Source: Ilex aquifolium
Taxonomy: Eukaryota; Streptophyta; Magnoliopsida; Aquifoliales; Aquifoliaceae
Length of the DNA: 64,000 nucleotides
Direction of reading: 5' to 3'
NCBI GenBank assembly: GCA_951799425.1
Contig: OX637403.1
Location: 32,652,811 to 32,716,810 of the forward strand
Below the pieces are notes generated by a model. That model was not told the DNA's origin, did not search any database, and worked only from the letters and a program-made list of their open reading frames with translations. Shown in pieces: positions 41,746 through 54,450 of the stretch (within the stretch, counting starts at the first letter, position 1; each line of letters opens with the position of its first letter). The position numbers and the translations under genes are program-made.

Positions 41746-43067
41746 AAGAAATTGATAAATGTATCATTGTTATTGAAAAAAAAACATTAGGTCGTATTTT
41801 TTAACCCGACAACCAAAAGCAAAAATAGTTATGGCGTTTTTTTTTTATCTTTCATGCATGTAGGTGGCTTCTAAAATGTATAATTCACAATACATGGAAA
41901 GGGAGATATTCAATTTGCAAAGGAATCCCCAAAACATAAGAGAAAAGCAATAAACATACACCTTACACATCCTGCACCAAAATACAGATAAGGTTATTGG
42001 TATCACAAAGGAAACACCCGATTAAACGTCCTATTCTATTAGTTTTGTTTAGCTGCCTTCGTTTCGGAAATTGTTTCTATTATTCCTACCTCTCTATTCT
42101 AATTAGATCTCCCGAGAATCCACATGTACGAGTGTCTCCCCCACTCATGGTAACGAAAATTCCATTCCAACACAATGGAATTAAAATCCTTTAGTTTGTA
42201 GTGCATTTTTTTTTCACTGACATTAGCTGGAGCAGAATCATATATGAATCTTACTAAGATACTGGCTTGTCGTGACTAGTGATGCACGTTTATTACATGT
42301 GCACTGCATACTATGAACTTCTTCATCCTAATTATTATTTACGCTTCTCGACAAGTCTAAATGTCATAACAACAAATTTTCTGTCACATACTTTGTCCGT
42401 ATATCATTCCAAAAAGTAGAATTAATCCCACAGTCAAAATAATTACTAATTTTATAAACTTAAGTTGTAATTTGGGTTGAAGACAAACGTTTTTTGTCTG
42501 TATTCGTGCAGTAAGGTTTATTTACAATTGGAGGGCTACTGATCCATTCATCGATTTCAAAAAAAAAAAATTGTCATTTATTTCTCCATTGATGGTGCCT
42601 TAAAGACTCTTTGATGTTTATGAAAGCTTTGATCTCTATTGCTATATTTTATTTCGTTGCCATGAATATTCGTTATTCTGCACGTGAATTCACGTGCTAA
42701 TCTTTTCTTATTTGTTCACAACAAAATTAAAAAAAAAAAAAAAAAATTTGAAAATAATCAGCACGTGAAATCAATGGTACACATATAATAATTAAATAGG
42801 TTCTCAAAAATGACAAGCATATACATCGTCATTATTCATTCATTCATTCATAAAACCCAATAGCGAAACATATGATATGATACATCTTCCACATAGAGGT
42901 GCAGGTGCTGTAGTTATTGAATGTAAATTTGGTTATTGAGTTGTAATAGACTGATGAACGATGCATGGTGTGATATTTTCGTTACAAGTTCTGACGTTGA
43001 TATCACTAAGATTTTAAGAAATAGAGCCTTACGATTTGGATTTTGGACAAATGGTTGCAATGCAATG

Positions 43068-43972
43068 CTAAAGTAGCTGAAGATACTCATCATAGATCTT
43101 GTTTAGCAAGTCATTATTTATATGGACTGAATCTTGATCAAAAAATTGAACTCCTCCATCGCCACCATCTTCGAGCTCAAACAATGGCCAAGGTAGATTT
43201 GAAGCTCCTGTTTTAACTTCTTTGTCAGCTTCATGACTCGATGAAGAAGTGCTTACCGCATTGTCAAAACTGTAGTTCTTTGTCAGTGAGGATGACGAAG
43301 CATAGACTCTAATAGGTTTTGGGTTATAGAGTTTGTTACCAGTGACATCACCATTGGAAGTGGAGGCACCAATACTGTTCTGCTTCTGCTTCTGCTTCTG
43401 CTTCTTTTGGCTGTCGGAAGGAGTGGTGGTACTGGGGTTGTTCTTCTTTTTTGGCTCTTTATCGTGTTTCAATGCATTCTTTTGGGCATTCGGTTCAATT
43501 CCTGCTTTCTGGAGCCTCCTCTGAAGATGGGTATTCCAATGGTTCTTGATCTCGTTGTCGGTTCGGCCAGGTAGTCTTCCGGCAATGAGAGACCAACGGT
43601 TGCCGAGAAGGGTATGAAGCCTGATAATAAGGTCTTCCTCATCGGCGGTGATGTTTCCTCTCTTGATACCCTGTTGGAGATAGTTCATCCACCTTAGTCT
43701 GCAGCTCTTTCCACATCTAAGTAGCCCTTTGAGTTTAAGCAAAACACACATTAATTGTATGAAAAGAGTTAGACTCAAGCTAAACTATTGAAGATGTAGT
43801 AGTGTAGTCTTGTAGGAGTAGAGAGATAAGAGCATTTACCAGCTTTCTTGGGAATAGATCCCCATTGTCCTTCACCATGTGCCTGAATGTACTCAGTGAG
43901 CAATCTGTCTTCTTTGGCAGACCAAGGACCTCTGTGCAAACCCACTTTAGCACAAGAAGGGGCTCTTCCCAT
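43068..43972 (-). CDS. R2R3-MYB transcription factor with bHLH-binding motif
   Basis: This is a DNA-binding regulator of the plant R2R3-MYB family, 263 aa from two exons (43840-43972 and 43068-43726). R2 runs from about residue 13 ([12 protein letters not shown]) to LRWMNYL, R3 from [12 protein letters not shown] to NHWNTHL, with the regular tryptophans. In R3 the spacing D-L-x2-R-x3-L-x6-L-x3-R fits the bHLH-interaction signature, so it likely works in a MYB-bHLH-WD40 complex. R3 resembles the TT2/MYB5 group of proanthocyanidin regulators, but N-terminus and tail do not settle the subgroup. The tail has a Lys/Gln run (about residues 145-153) and ends [14 protein letters not shown]. Only the intron inside R2 (113 bp) is present; the common second intron in R3 is missing. 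The start at 43972 gives the standard MGRAP opening. Confidence 0.92.
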
Positions 43973-46067
43973 TTTCCTTTCTTTCTGCAATAGCTTAAGT
44001 GAATAAAACACACTGGTGGACACCGAGAGAGAGCGAGAGAGAGAGAGTAATGGCAGAACAAAGGCCACAACATCGTTCACCTTATTATTAAATATTAAGC
44101 CAATCTAAACCACATGCACAGCGTGCATTGCGGGGTCAAATCAAATTGAAATGGCTGCATATGTTTGCGGCGCCGTGGGATATTTTGCTTCATTAAGTAC
44201 TAAAATTGCTTTTGTATTTAAATAAAGGGGGATTTAGAGTATTTTTATCTCTGACTCAAATCTTTATCCAAATCTTTAATGGTGAGATTTTACATCTTTT
44301 AAAGATCCAATGATTATATTTATTCTCATTTAATTTTGGATTTGCCCTCATTTAAATTTAAATTTCTCCTTTAAATTTCAGTTTTTCATTGGAGCCATTT
44401 GTATCAAATCAAATTTTTTACTCCAATACTAACTTAAATTTGAGTAAATATTTGAGTTATGATTGGAGATGCTCTTATAAAAATGGCATTTTTGTAGTGT
44501 CCGTACAAATATGCCAACTTAATCACATAATTTTCCATGAATTATCACTTTCATTTTATCAAAATTTGCGAATTCAATTTTTTAATTTATGAATTTAATT
44601 AATTTACATTCTTACTTGCTTCTATGTTTGCTCATTAAATAGTTTATCATATAATAGTTTAACTTTTTACATGTTATTTTTATTAATTTTTGTGGATGAA
44701 TGTGTGTTGGTATGCATATAATATATCGCTTTCAAGGTATTCACGCTTTCAAATTTTTTTAAAAAATTTTATGGCTTTTGCACTCCCGCTCTCACACTTG
44801 TCTTACTCTATGCATTGTTGGCCAAAGGCATATGCTATTAGGACCATTGTCTAGGGCTCCCAAATGGAAAGAAAATTTTGGAGCTCCAAAAATAATTTTG
44901 AATAATGTTATTGGAGGGGTACTTTAGTTAAGTAACAAAAAAATCTAAAAAATACATAAATCCAATCACTCTAATCAATCATGTGACTGACACATGTACC
45001 CAGTCCATTACATAATTTGACGGAAGGGGTAAAGTGAACCAAATTCAAGAGTTTGAGAGCTCAATTGAAACAAATTAAAATTTAGAGAGTAAATTGAAAT
45101 AAGAATCTATTAATTAATTCATAATTAGAAGGGAGCTAACCCGATTAGACCGAGCTTTCCCCAACTAGCAAGATAAGAAAGGCAGGTCATTTGTTACATT
45201 CAAATGACCAGGAAACACCAGAATAGAAGACAAGAAATGTATGGCCTATCCATGTCCTATGGAAGCACTGAAAATGCATGTCCTACGGAAATAAGTAGTG
45301 GTTCTCTTTTTTTCTTTTTTTTTAAAAGTCAGGAGTATTTGGGTCAACTTATATGTGTGTGTGTTTAACTACACCTGTGGCACTGGTTCAAGTGGCTGTC
45401 TGGAATGCCAAATGGTTCAAGTGGCTGTCTGGAATGTCAAACAAAAGAATTGATCCTCCATGATTCTGCTGGACCTGGACCACAAAGTTTCAGAGGGATA
45501 TAAATAACCCATAATTGAGATAAGTTCTGATCCGTCCATCCCAGCTTGTGTGACAACCACAAAACGACCACTTATGTTTTCATTTGAACAAAAATCTTAA
45601 GGCTCTTCTTTTACTTCATCAAAAATCTCATGGCATAAATTTGAACAAAAAACGTTATGTTTTCTTGGTTTTGAAGTTCATTGGTCCAATCCCTTGGAGT
45701 ACATTCAACTCATATTTCAGATATTGCATCAATCAAGTAACCTTTAGGGATGACAGTGAGTAGTCCAAGCAGAAATGTCTAAGTACCACAATCTAAATTT
45801 AGTCCATAGTAGTCACTTGTCATGCAAGACAGGCACCCATATTCCTGGAAAACTGTTAGAATAGGTGGCTCATATTTCTAAAAAACTGTCGCGTAAATTT
45901 CATACGGCTTGGAGACTCCATCACTAACAATATCAGCAAAATTCTCCCAATCTCTCGCTAAAATACCGAAGACAAGACCAAACAAAAGCTTAAGAAATGG
46001 TTTAGCCATAGAGCATACCGCATATACATGTTAAAAATTTAAAGTAAACTTTTGGTAATTATTTATT
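43973..46067. other. MYB promoter and gene-poor spacer
   Basis: The MYB gene reads leftward, so its promoter lies here. A 29-bp unit starting 'gttcaagtggctgtctgg' is duplicated in tandem at 45386-45443. No other gene is visible. Confidence 0.5.
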
Positions 46068-46500
46068 TTTGAGGGATGTAGTGAGGATTAATGTATCTAG
46101 AACTTTGTAGAACATGCTTGCACTTGGTATCCTTCTTGATCCTTCTACAAACATTTAGAACCATCACTTTTCTACCAATATTCACCACTAATTTAGAATT
46201 CTTGAACCTTCCAAACCTCCACCTACCTTGAACTTCTAGACCTTTCTCTAGTCATCTATAAATAGACCCCCCACCACCCCAAATCATCAAGCCAACAAAA
46301 ACACAAATCACCAACAACAATTACCATTACAAGCTTATTCCTACTTTCTCTTTTAAGTTTTCTCTTTTGTAAGCTTTTAATTATAAGCTTGTAACTTAGA
46401 TTTCTCCATAATAATAAATGTCTTGTTCTTCCCTCATTTTTGGAGCTATATTCTAATTTATTCGTTCTTCTTCAACTTCGGTTGTGAGTCTTGGGCTAGT
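46068..46500 (+). mobile_element. Copia-like LTR remnant
   Basis: A purine run GAGGGA is followed by 'tgtagtgaggattaatgtatctagaac', then a TATA-like 'ctataaataga' (46256-46266) and a poly-A signal region 'ataataataaatg'. This is the order seen in a plant Copia LTR (polypurine tract, U3, TATA, R). I found no clean right end or target duplication. Confidence 0.4.
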
Positions 46501-46807
46501 GGAAACTTATTTTTCACTATTTTAAGAAAGCAATTTCCGGAATTTGGAATTTGTCTTTCTTCACAATATAGTCACGACAAAGTCAAAGTCGGTCACTGCA
46601 AATACTGTCGAAGCTAGGAACCCTGCTGCAGCTGCAGCCATTGTAAGCATTCCAAGTTTCACTAGATTCGGATACTCTGAAGCTTTTTCCAACCAAGACT
46701 GCACCATGAGATGCAGATGTAAGAGAAAGATGGCTTGAGAATACATAATATAACAGAAAATATGAATTTGTTAATTGTACGATGCAGTCACAAAAACTCA
46801 CTGCGAA

Positions 46808-47179
46808 TCAAATAATTTTTGCAGGGTCAATCGGAACTTCGAATTCAACTGCTTCATACTCAATTAGATGGTAATCTTCGTCTGACACATCCGGATGAAC
46901 AATAACAGTGCCGGTATAAAAGTATTGTATGATTAATAACGAAACCTTATGGATATCGGCAGGAACTGAGACGAGTATATAGGGTCGGGCCACCAGATCT
47001 ACTGCGCAATCATGAATACAAGTGCGACAATCCTCCAAATCTGTTCGGAATAGTTCTCATTCGTCCACAAGAGGTGTGAGAACTTCTACATCAATCAAAG
47101 CCTCTACTTCAGAAAGTCTTTCCTCCACCCTGTTTCCATGATCGACGAGATCCCGAAATCGAACAAATTTGTGCTGCAT
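46808..47179 (-). pseudogene. Unrecognised ORF broken by one in-frame TGA
   Basis: From an ATG at 47179 the frame encodes 40 residues (start MQHKFVRFRDLVDHG), meets TGA at 47059-47057, then stays open for another 82 codons to 46808 (including YFYTGTVIVHP). The first part is charged and heptad-like. I do not recognise the family. A degenerate gene or an unsupported chance frame are both possible. No splice pair that removes the stop is obvious. Confidence 0.3.
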
Positions 47180-50100
47180 TTTGGCGCACTGAGTTTGATT
47201 TGAATTCAACTAATATATACCCTTCAAATTAGGGAAAATTACAATTAAAACCCCATGTCACTTAATTACTTAGACCCATGAAGTATTGTACACGCTTAAC
47301 ACATAGACTCCTGCCGAAACTGTTCTATTTCTAATATCCATTAGGGTGTCTGTTCATAAGTTCTTTGAATTTCAAGTTATCTTAAATACTACTCTTCAAA
47401 ATAATAAGAATTTGAACAAATATTTAATTCTAATGAAATTGGAGAGGAGTCTGATTGGCCATAAATTCTTGCCTGCTCCAAAAATAAGGGCTCATTTCAA
47501 AAGGCACCCACACTTTTGGAGGGCAGGGGGCATAGATGCCAAACAAGGGCGGGCCAAAACAAATTGTGGCCTAAAGCGAAAATTTTACATGACACCTCAT
47601 TTAATATTTTAAGAAGATAATAATTTTTTTTTAACTAATATTAGATGTTTTATAGAGAGTTGCGGTATGATTTATTTTCAAAATTTTAGTGTTTTTGGGA
47701 TTGGGCGGGATTAGATAAAAAATTGGGTACAATTATGAAGTCAGGATCTTATAAATGAATAAATTGAATGAAATTTTAAAGAGACAACAAGAGAGTTAGA
47801 GATAAGGAGGAAGAACCGGAGCAAGACAATGAGAGTTTGAGGAAGAGAAAAAGTTGGAAATAGGTGGTGAGAGTAGAGGAAAAAATAGTGGAAAAGAATT
47901 TGAGAGAGATTGCTACTTTTAAAGTTAGAAATCGTTATTTTTAGATTTTTTTAGAAAGTTTTGTTATATTTTAGGATTTTATATATATAAGGCATTATAT
48001 AGACCTGTGAAAATATTGTTACATTTTAGAACTTTCTATAAAGTTTTAGATAGATTTCTGAAATATATTGGGCCTTATATGGACATGATTCATCATCTTT
48101 GGAGAATTTTTAGGAAGTTCAGCGTTTTAGAATTATCTATTATTTTATTTCCATGAAATTATCATGCATTAGAATTTTTTTAATTCCTTAATTATTATAA
48201 TTAAATTGCATTGAGAGGTAAAATGCATACGTCCCCCCTAACTATGTATAATTTAATTTTTAATCAATAAAATTCCCTTGTACCATTGAGGTTCGCCAAA
48301 AAAAAAAAAACAAACTTAATTAGTCTATTCAAAAGGGTCTCAAAACATGAAGCTGACTTAATGACTGAAAATTAAATTAGGGCTCTAGGAGACTATTTTA
48401 ATGGTTAGGTTTGCTATGTCTCCTCCCATTCAAATGATCGAAGTATTTGTGCATCTCGTAACAATTGTATTCTCTGTTTGCACCTCATTATCGAGTATTA
48501 GTCTATGAAACCGATTAAGTGAGAGAAATTAATTAATGGATGACGCGTAAGGAATAAAGGTAATGTGTTACTCCATATTTTATGCATTTTTTAAATTTGT
48601 CAAAAATAATGTGTGGACCGTTACAAGGGATATTGTCATAGTAAATATGTTCATTGTTATAACGTAGTATCGCATAATTTTTATTTTTAATAGTTTTGGC
48701 ATTTAATATATAATAAACATTAGATATGTGTTATTTCATAATCATACTATATAAGTGCAATTGTTCAATGGTAAAATTCATAGGAATTGAAAATATACAT
48801 AGATCATCATGGCTATAAGTACATATTTTTTAACAAACAGAACCGCACATCTATTTGTGTTTCTCGTCTCTTGCTTGAATCACACTTTTTGGAACATAAT
48901 ATATTATTTCATTACTCTTTTTATGTTCTTCTTATTTGTTTTGTATGTTCTTCATGAAAATTGTGGTATTAGATTATCGACTATCAATATATATTCATAA
49001 TTTTTTGTTATCTTATTATTGAATTATTTTTTAATTTTTTATGATCCATGACTTGTTTATATATATAACGCACACCTACCATTTTGTTGTGTTTTACTTT
49101 TTCTGATAATAACTTTATCGAATTATTTTTTATATTAATTAGTTTTTATTGTGAATCCTTATTGAGAATGAACAATTTAATTAGTTGGTGTTTTTGTATT
49201 GAAATGAGAACAAAATCGAGTTTGAGATAAATAGAAAATGAGTTTGATTTATTTTAATTTGTGGAAGAGAGAGATACTTATTATACTTTTTTATTAAAGT
49301 GTTAACCTTTTTTAGTCCTTTAATAAATATGTATGCGTAATGTATATTTGTGAGGTGGACTGCACTTTTAAACCTAAATTCTAAATTTTATTTTGACTTA
49401 ATCTTTTAATTGATCCGTGGATTTTTGTACCCAGAAAAAAAATGTGGCTTTGGTGTGAGGGACCTCAAGATCTATTGATGAAAACAAATGTTTAGTCATT
49501 GTTACTTTCCATTAGGGAGAGTGATCGATATAATGGTTATTTTTGTATTAAGTAGCTATTGTCATCTTTTTCATTTGCTACTGTTTTTGAATATTATTGT
49601 GTTTGCTTTTCTTGCTTTGTGACTCTAATTGAAACATCAATGTTTATAGAAATGCATGCCAGTATGCCACCATTTGTTTAACTAAATGCCTAGGCCAAAA
49701 ATGTACATTTCCAATTGTGTCATGTATTGATGTAAAGGGAGCTACTTTGTACGAATACTTCATTTGTTGGGACTATGTCACATGTGGAAACTCATTCGTG
49801 TTGTACGAGTCCTTTACATATTGAGGCGTGGCGTCCAAATAAAAGTAGTGATGGGGATGCATGTGAGCAATGTATTAAATTACGAGATCTTTAGCATTAC
49901 ATTGACTTCTTGTTTTTAAGGCCTGAAGTGATGAAGGGATTGGTGTTGTTTTCTTAACCATTCGGAAAGCTTGAGTTTCCTTTCTTTTATCTTGAATCAA
50001 AATAGTTAAAACATTAGGCTTTCAGGCACTAGCAATCTAGCACTCCATCTTGCCTTTGGTGCTAGCTTTAATGAGGAATCATATATAGTGAAGAAATATA

Positions 50101-50494
50101 CAATGATTTGATTCCTAAGTAGTTAAAAATGAAAGATTTTGAAACAAGAAATAAGAAAAATAAGCAGAAATCTGGCGATAAATATTGTTATTGAAATACT
50201 CATTACTATAGTTTATGTAATTGAACTGGTTCTAAGCAAGGGGATGCAAGATCTTCTCTGGACATGCGTGTGTTTTGTGTGGTTGGGGGTGGAGATAGGT
50301 TGGTGTTGCACCCTTTCTTTTATGTTCCCCTGTCCTACTTCTGAGATGATATGAATTTAATACCTTGATCTTTTCCATATGTCCAAACAATGTTGTAGAG
50401 GTTTCAATGGCACTTCAATTAATTATTAATTTTGAAGTTCACGATTCCAATGGTTTTTTTTCTCTCCGGTGCCTACCTTTTTTTTTGATATTAT
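47180..50494. other. AT-rich spacer
   Basis: No gene or recognised element is seen here. The left end of the Helitron that terminates at 54436 may lie in this stretch, but I could not find its 5' TC end. Confidence 0.5.
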
Positions 50495-50670
50495 ACTTTT
50501 GGAGAATATTTTTCATGTATCATTGCAAGTCAATTCTTAACAAGTTGTATCCTAACTTCCCTAGATCCATTAGTCTAGATAACTTCCCTGTATCCTCACT
50601 TCCCTAGATCCATTAGTCTATATACTTTTGGAGAATATTTTTCATATATCATTGCAACTCAATTTCTATT
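50495..50670. repeat. Direct duplication, offset about 129 bases
   Basis: 'tacttttggagaatatttttcat' and following bases occur at 50495 and 50624. Between them 'acttccctagatccattagtcta' is also present twice. Confidence 0.8.
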
Positions 50671-50706
50671 GCTGTAAATTGTGCTTTGATGATTTGAGTA
50701 GTGAGG

Positions 50707-51031
50707 ATTTCTGTTGCTCCCATTGTGGAAGAACTTCAAAGAAGATTAAAGGAAATGGTCCACCACTACACTTGGAACTCTTTTTAAGAATTTTAGGTTT
50801 TTTCATGATTTTAAGCTATGTTTGTTTACTTTCTCCCCTCTCAAATCATCACGTTAGATTTCGGACCAACCAATTTGTTCATAATTTTGGCAATTTTTTA
50901 TTTCTTGATTCATGTTTCTCTGATGGAATACAGAATTCCCATTCGAATTTCGGGTTTTAGAAGTAGCACTGGAAAGCATATGCAGTTTTCTAGATGCACG
51001 CACAAGGGAATTGGATGAGCTGACCTCCAAA
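50707..51031 (+). pseudogene. Fragment of an MRS2/MGT magnesium transporter gene
   Basis: Two exon-like pieces are visible. At 50707-50751 the frame reads APIVEELQRRLK, as before the CorA-like core of plant MRS2 proteins. At 50934-51031, after a CAG acceptor, it reads [20 protein letters not shown], then [12 protein letters not shown], and ends at a GT donor. This is the conserved MRS2 block, but about seven codons usually found before LDELTSK are missing. A weaker trace (VQ-containing) is at 51766-51800. No Mg-channel GMN motif or membrane helices follow, so the gene cannot make a transporter. The retained intron and lack of other exons fit a captured gene fragment. It lies upstream of, and in the same orientation as, the Helitron 3' end at 54436. 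Confidence 0.75.
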
Positions 51032-53524
51032 GTAAGGAATTTCTTCTGCATATTGGTCTTGGTCAATTCTGTTTTTCATTTAGTTTTATAACAGGATTTT
51101 TTTTGCCCCATTTCCATTCTTGCATCAAGTAAAGCCAAGTTTCTGTTGTTCCTATTGCTGTGCAAATAAGATCTTAAATTCAATTTGTTTGCTATTTATG
51201 TGTATGAGACTTTCACAGTTAAATTGGAATCTTTAACAATTCAGTTAAATTAGCTTTTATGTTTCTTTTATAATTTCTGTTGTATTTCATGGGTTTTTGA
51301 ATGGATATTTGTTCCAAATTGGAATGTTTGAAATGGGTTGTGGTTGAATAAACCAATTCTTCATGGGTAATGTTTTTTGTTGTTGAATGTTTCTTGAGAT
51401 TTTGGAATGTTTTTTCCTGTATTCGCCAAGTTTGTTGCAATCATGGATTTGAGGTTGGGTGTTGTTTGATATGGTGGTGTTTAGGAGGCAAAAATTTTCG
51501 GTTTTGATTGTGGCAAAAATTCAGCACTTGATGTGCTGAATTTGATACAACAACGTTGGAATTCGATTGTCACTCTGTTGGAATTTCATTGTAGTTTTTG
51601 ATTTTGAGGTGCTATATTGTGCTTTGTAAGAAATTTGGCTTTATATTTGTAGTTACTGTTACTTAGTTACTTCATGATTTTTACTTTTCATGGTATTTTC
51701 GTGAGATTTGTTTCAACTACTGCTAAAAGAATTGGGCCTTGAATTTTGTTTCAAATGTTACAGCACGTCATGGGCTCTATTGCTCACCAAGTACAAGTAA
51801 ACACTTTCTTTTTATGTTGTCATAGTATATAGTATGAGTTGAACCATAATTTTATTTGATTGGTGTTAGTTTATGATATCCCGTAATTTAGTGTTTATCG
51901 GTGTTAGTTTATGATATCTCATAATCAATTGTGTGATTGTAATGCATTGTTTGACTTATAAGTTGAGATTCTAAATAGAATGTGATTGTAGTGAATGTTT
52001 ATTTCATTTAGCTAGAGATGGATGTCTAAGCATTATCATATTCAGCTTTTGATGATGGAGTTTTTTCCAAAGGCAATTAAAAAGGGCCTGAAATATTCCT
52101 TGTTGTTAACCTTTGAAGGTGTCTACTCTAATTTAAGATACACAATCAACTGTGCTTTCTTAATGCACTTTATTAATGTTTCCAAATTTCAACAATTAAA
52201 GTTTACAAACTGTCCTTTTATATTACAACTGCATAGTATCTGTCATAAAAGTTTGATTGCAGATTTTTAATTCAGTCTTTGGATTGATTTTATTTTAGTT
52301 ACTTTTATTTTAGTCTTTGCTTTTGCAGCACTTGAACTTTGTTTTGAATGGGATTTTTGTTATGTAATTTCCATCATGGTTATGTCATTGAACTCCTGGG
52401 TGATGCATTCTTCACATAGTCACACAAACACATAACCCCCCTTTCCTCCCCCACACACACTGTAGTGATGGTGTTTGTATTTTGTTAAGTGCACTCTAAT
52501 TATTTGTGTTTTTATTCATTATCACTAACAAACACTAATTGGATGTGTTTGAATTTTATAAGTGCACTTTTGATTGTTCTTTTTTTGGTGTTATTGTTTT
52601 AGATCTGTATGGCAGGTTTGTTTCCACCGGCATTGTAGTTGGTTTGACCCCACCTTCTATTGCCACATCCATGAAATCTTTCTCTCCAGGGTGCACCACA
52701 AAGGTACTTGACTTGTGGTGGGGTCTTTTAAGTGTGTAATAGAAGATAAATAGTGGGGCTATAATCATCGTTTAATATCTGTTCAAGAAATGTTATTTTC
52801 TATCAAAACCCAATTTATGGTAGTGTTGTACATTAATCACTGCCTTTTTACTTAGTTTGGGTTGTGCTTATTGGTGGTGTAGGCGGCAAAAATTTAAGAA
52901 TTATAATCAAGTTGCAAGAAAAATATCATGGAATAAGAAGTCACAGTTGGATATGTATAGCTTTGTTTTTTTGGTTCATCCGTTTAAGCTAATGTTTTTT
53001 CCTTCATGTTAATAAGTAGATATTTTAAGTTTTTGGCAAGATTGTTTTTCATTATATGTTTCTTTGGTAGAAGAGCGTGAAATTTCTTTAAATTTGAGAA
53101 CTTACGTACTTGTTGATATATGGTTCTTCGTGCTTCTATTGGTTTTTTATATGAGCTAAATTTTTCATGGTTGTATCATTAAATTGGGGAATGGTTCTAT
53201 TGCAAGTTTTGAATTTGTTTTCCATCATTTTATGGGAGAATCATATATGAATTGAGTTGAACTCCTATCCTTCTTGATTAATGGAGCTCCCATTGCGCAA
53301 AGTAGAATTTTTTGGCATCATACTGTTTGAACTTGGTTTTTCTGTACTTGAAATAACTCATAACTTGCCTTTTGGCTACCAGTTAATTTGGTTGTGAAAA
53401 TTAAAAAATTAAAAAACTTTAATGGATCTCAAAACAATTAAACTAGATATCTTGGTATTTTTTTTGGTAAATAGTACGTATTAGTTTGGTACCAAGCCAA
53501 AAGAAATAGTTATTTTGGTATACT

Positions 53525-54436
53525 TTTTGGGTATGAAAATAAATTGTGTTTACAGGTTGAAAATTTTTTGGAGTCCTATTTTTAGGGGAAATTATAGCCA
53601 TTTTTTTTATAAATATATTGAGGGTTTAATTTTTTGTCCAATAAATTTCTAATTTTTGCTAATTGCTATTTTATTTTTAGTTACGTTGGGTTTTTAGGGA
53701 CAGACACAAGTTTAATTGAACTAATCATCTTAATTTGTTTCAATTTTGCTTGGATTTTAGACTTTTGTTGTAATAATTTTTATATGGGAACTGATAGTTG
53801 GATTTAATATGGATAAAGTGAAACTTTATTCTATTGTTGATATTACCATGTTACGATAGTTGATAAATTGTTTTGTTAAGATAGAATTGGAGCATGATAT
53901 TGAATCTTATAAATTAATTGTGTTGTGTTTGCTTTAAATTCATGTGTTTCTTAATAAGAAGCATATTTGTACCAATTTTTAGCCATGCGATAAATTATGT
54001 ACACAAGTTGAATTTTTTTATTTTATTTTTTTGTGTTTGTTTTTATAGTAAACTCAGTCAATTTTTTTTACTGTTGGTTGTGGTTTTAGATTGATTTAAA
54101 ATGATTTAAAATAAATTACTTTTTAAAATATTTATATGCTATTGAAAATATTTGTATTACATGATTAGTGTTCAATTTTGTGTTGCACAATGCCTTTAGG
54201 TAATGGATTATGTCTATTTTTTTCAAAGAAATGGTTATCTTGATTTGATTTAATGGGCTGGATTCTTTTGGGTGCTCAATTTTTATAATGTACCTTGCCT
54301 TCATGGGTTATTACTAGACTCATCCAACGGTCAATAACATCTTTCTCAAAATTATTTACATTTAATTTTTCTCCTTCCAAATCCATCACTTTCAATTTAC
54401 GTTGCACCGTGCCTTCAAACACGGGTTACCCCTAGT
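53525..54436 (+). mobile_element. Helitron 3' region (5' end not found)
   Basis: It ends with the stem CCGTGCCTTCAAACACGG and then GTTACCCCTAGT. About 400 bases of it, plus the last 45, match the complement of the 57347-57810 region (shared 'tttttgggtat.a.aataaattgtgt', 'ttgtttcaattttgcttg', 'tttttatatggga'). It is thus a second member of that Helitron family in the opposite orientation. It may extend left to include the MRS2 fragment. Confidence 0.65.
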
Positions 54437-54450
54437 ACATATATAAATAT

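Larger units (their letters stand above)
37205..43067. other. Gene-poor spacer with small repeats
   Basis: No protein gene is supported across this 5.9-kb stretch. Visible repeats are a CT run ending in a 20-base C tract (38960-38992), short duplications and a CA run, listed separately. The end next to 43067 should be the 3' side of the MYB gene. Confidence 0.5.
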
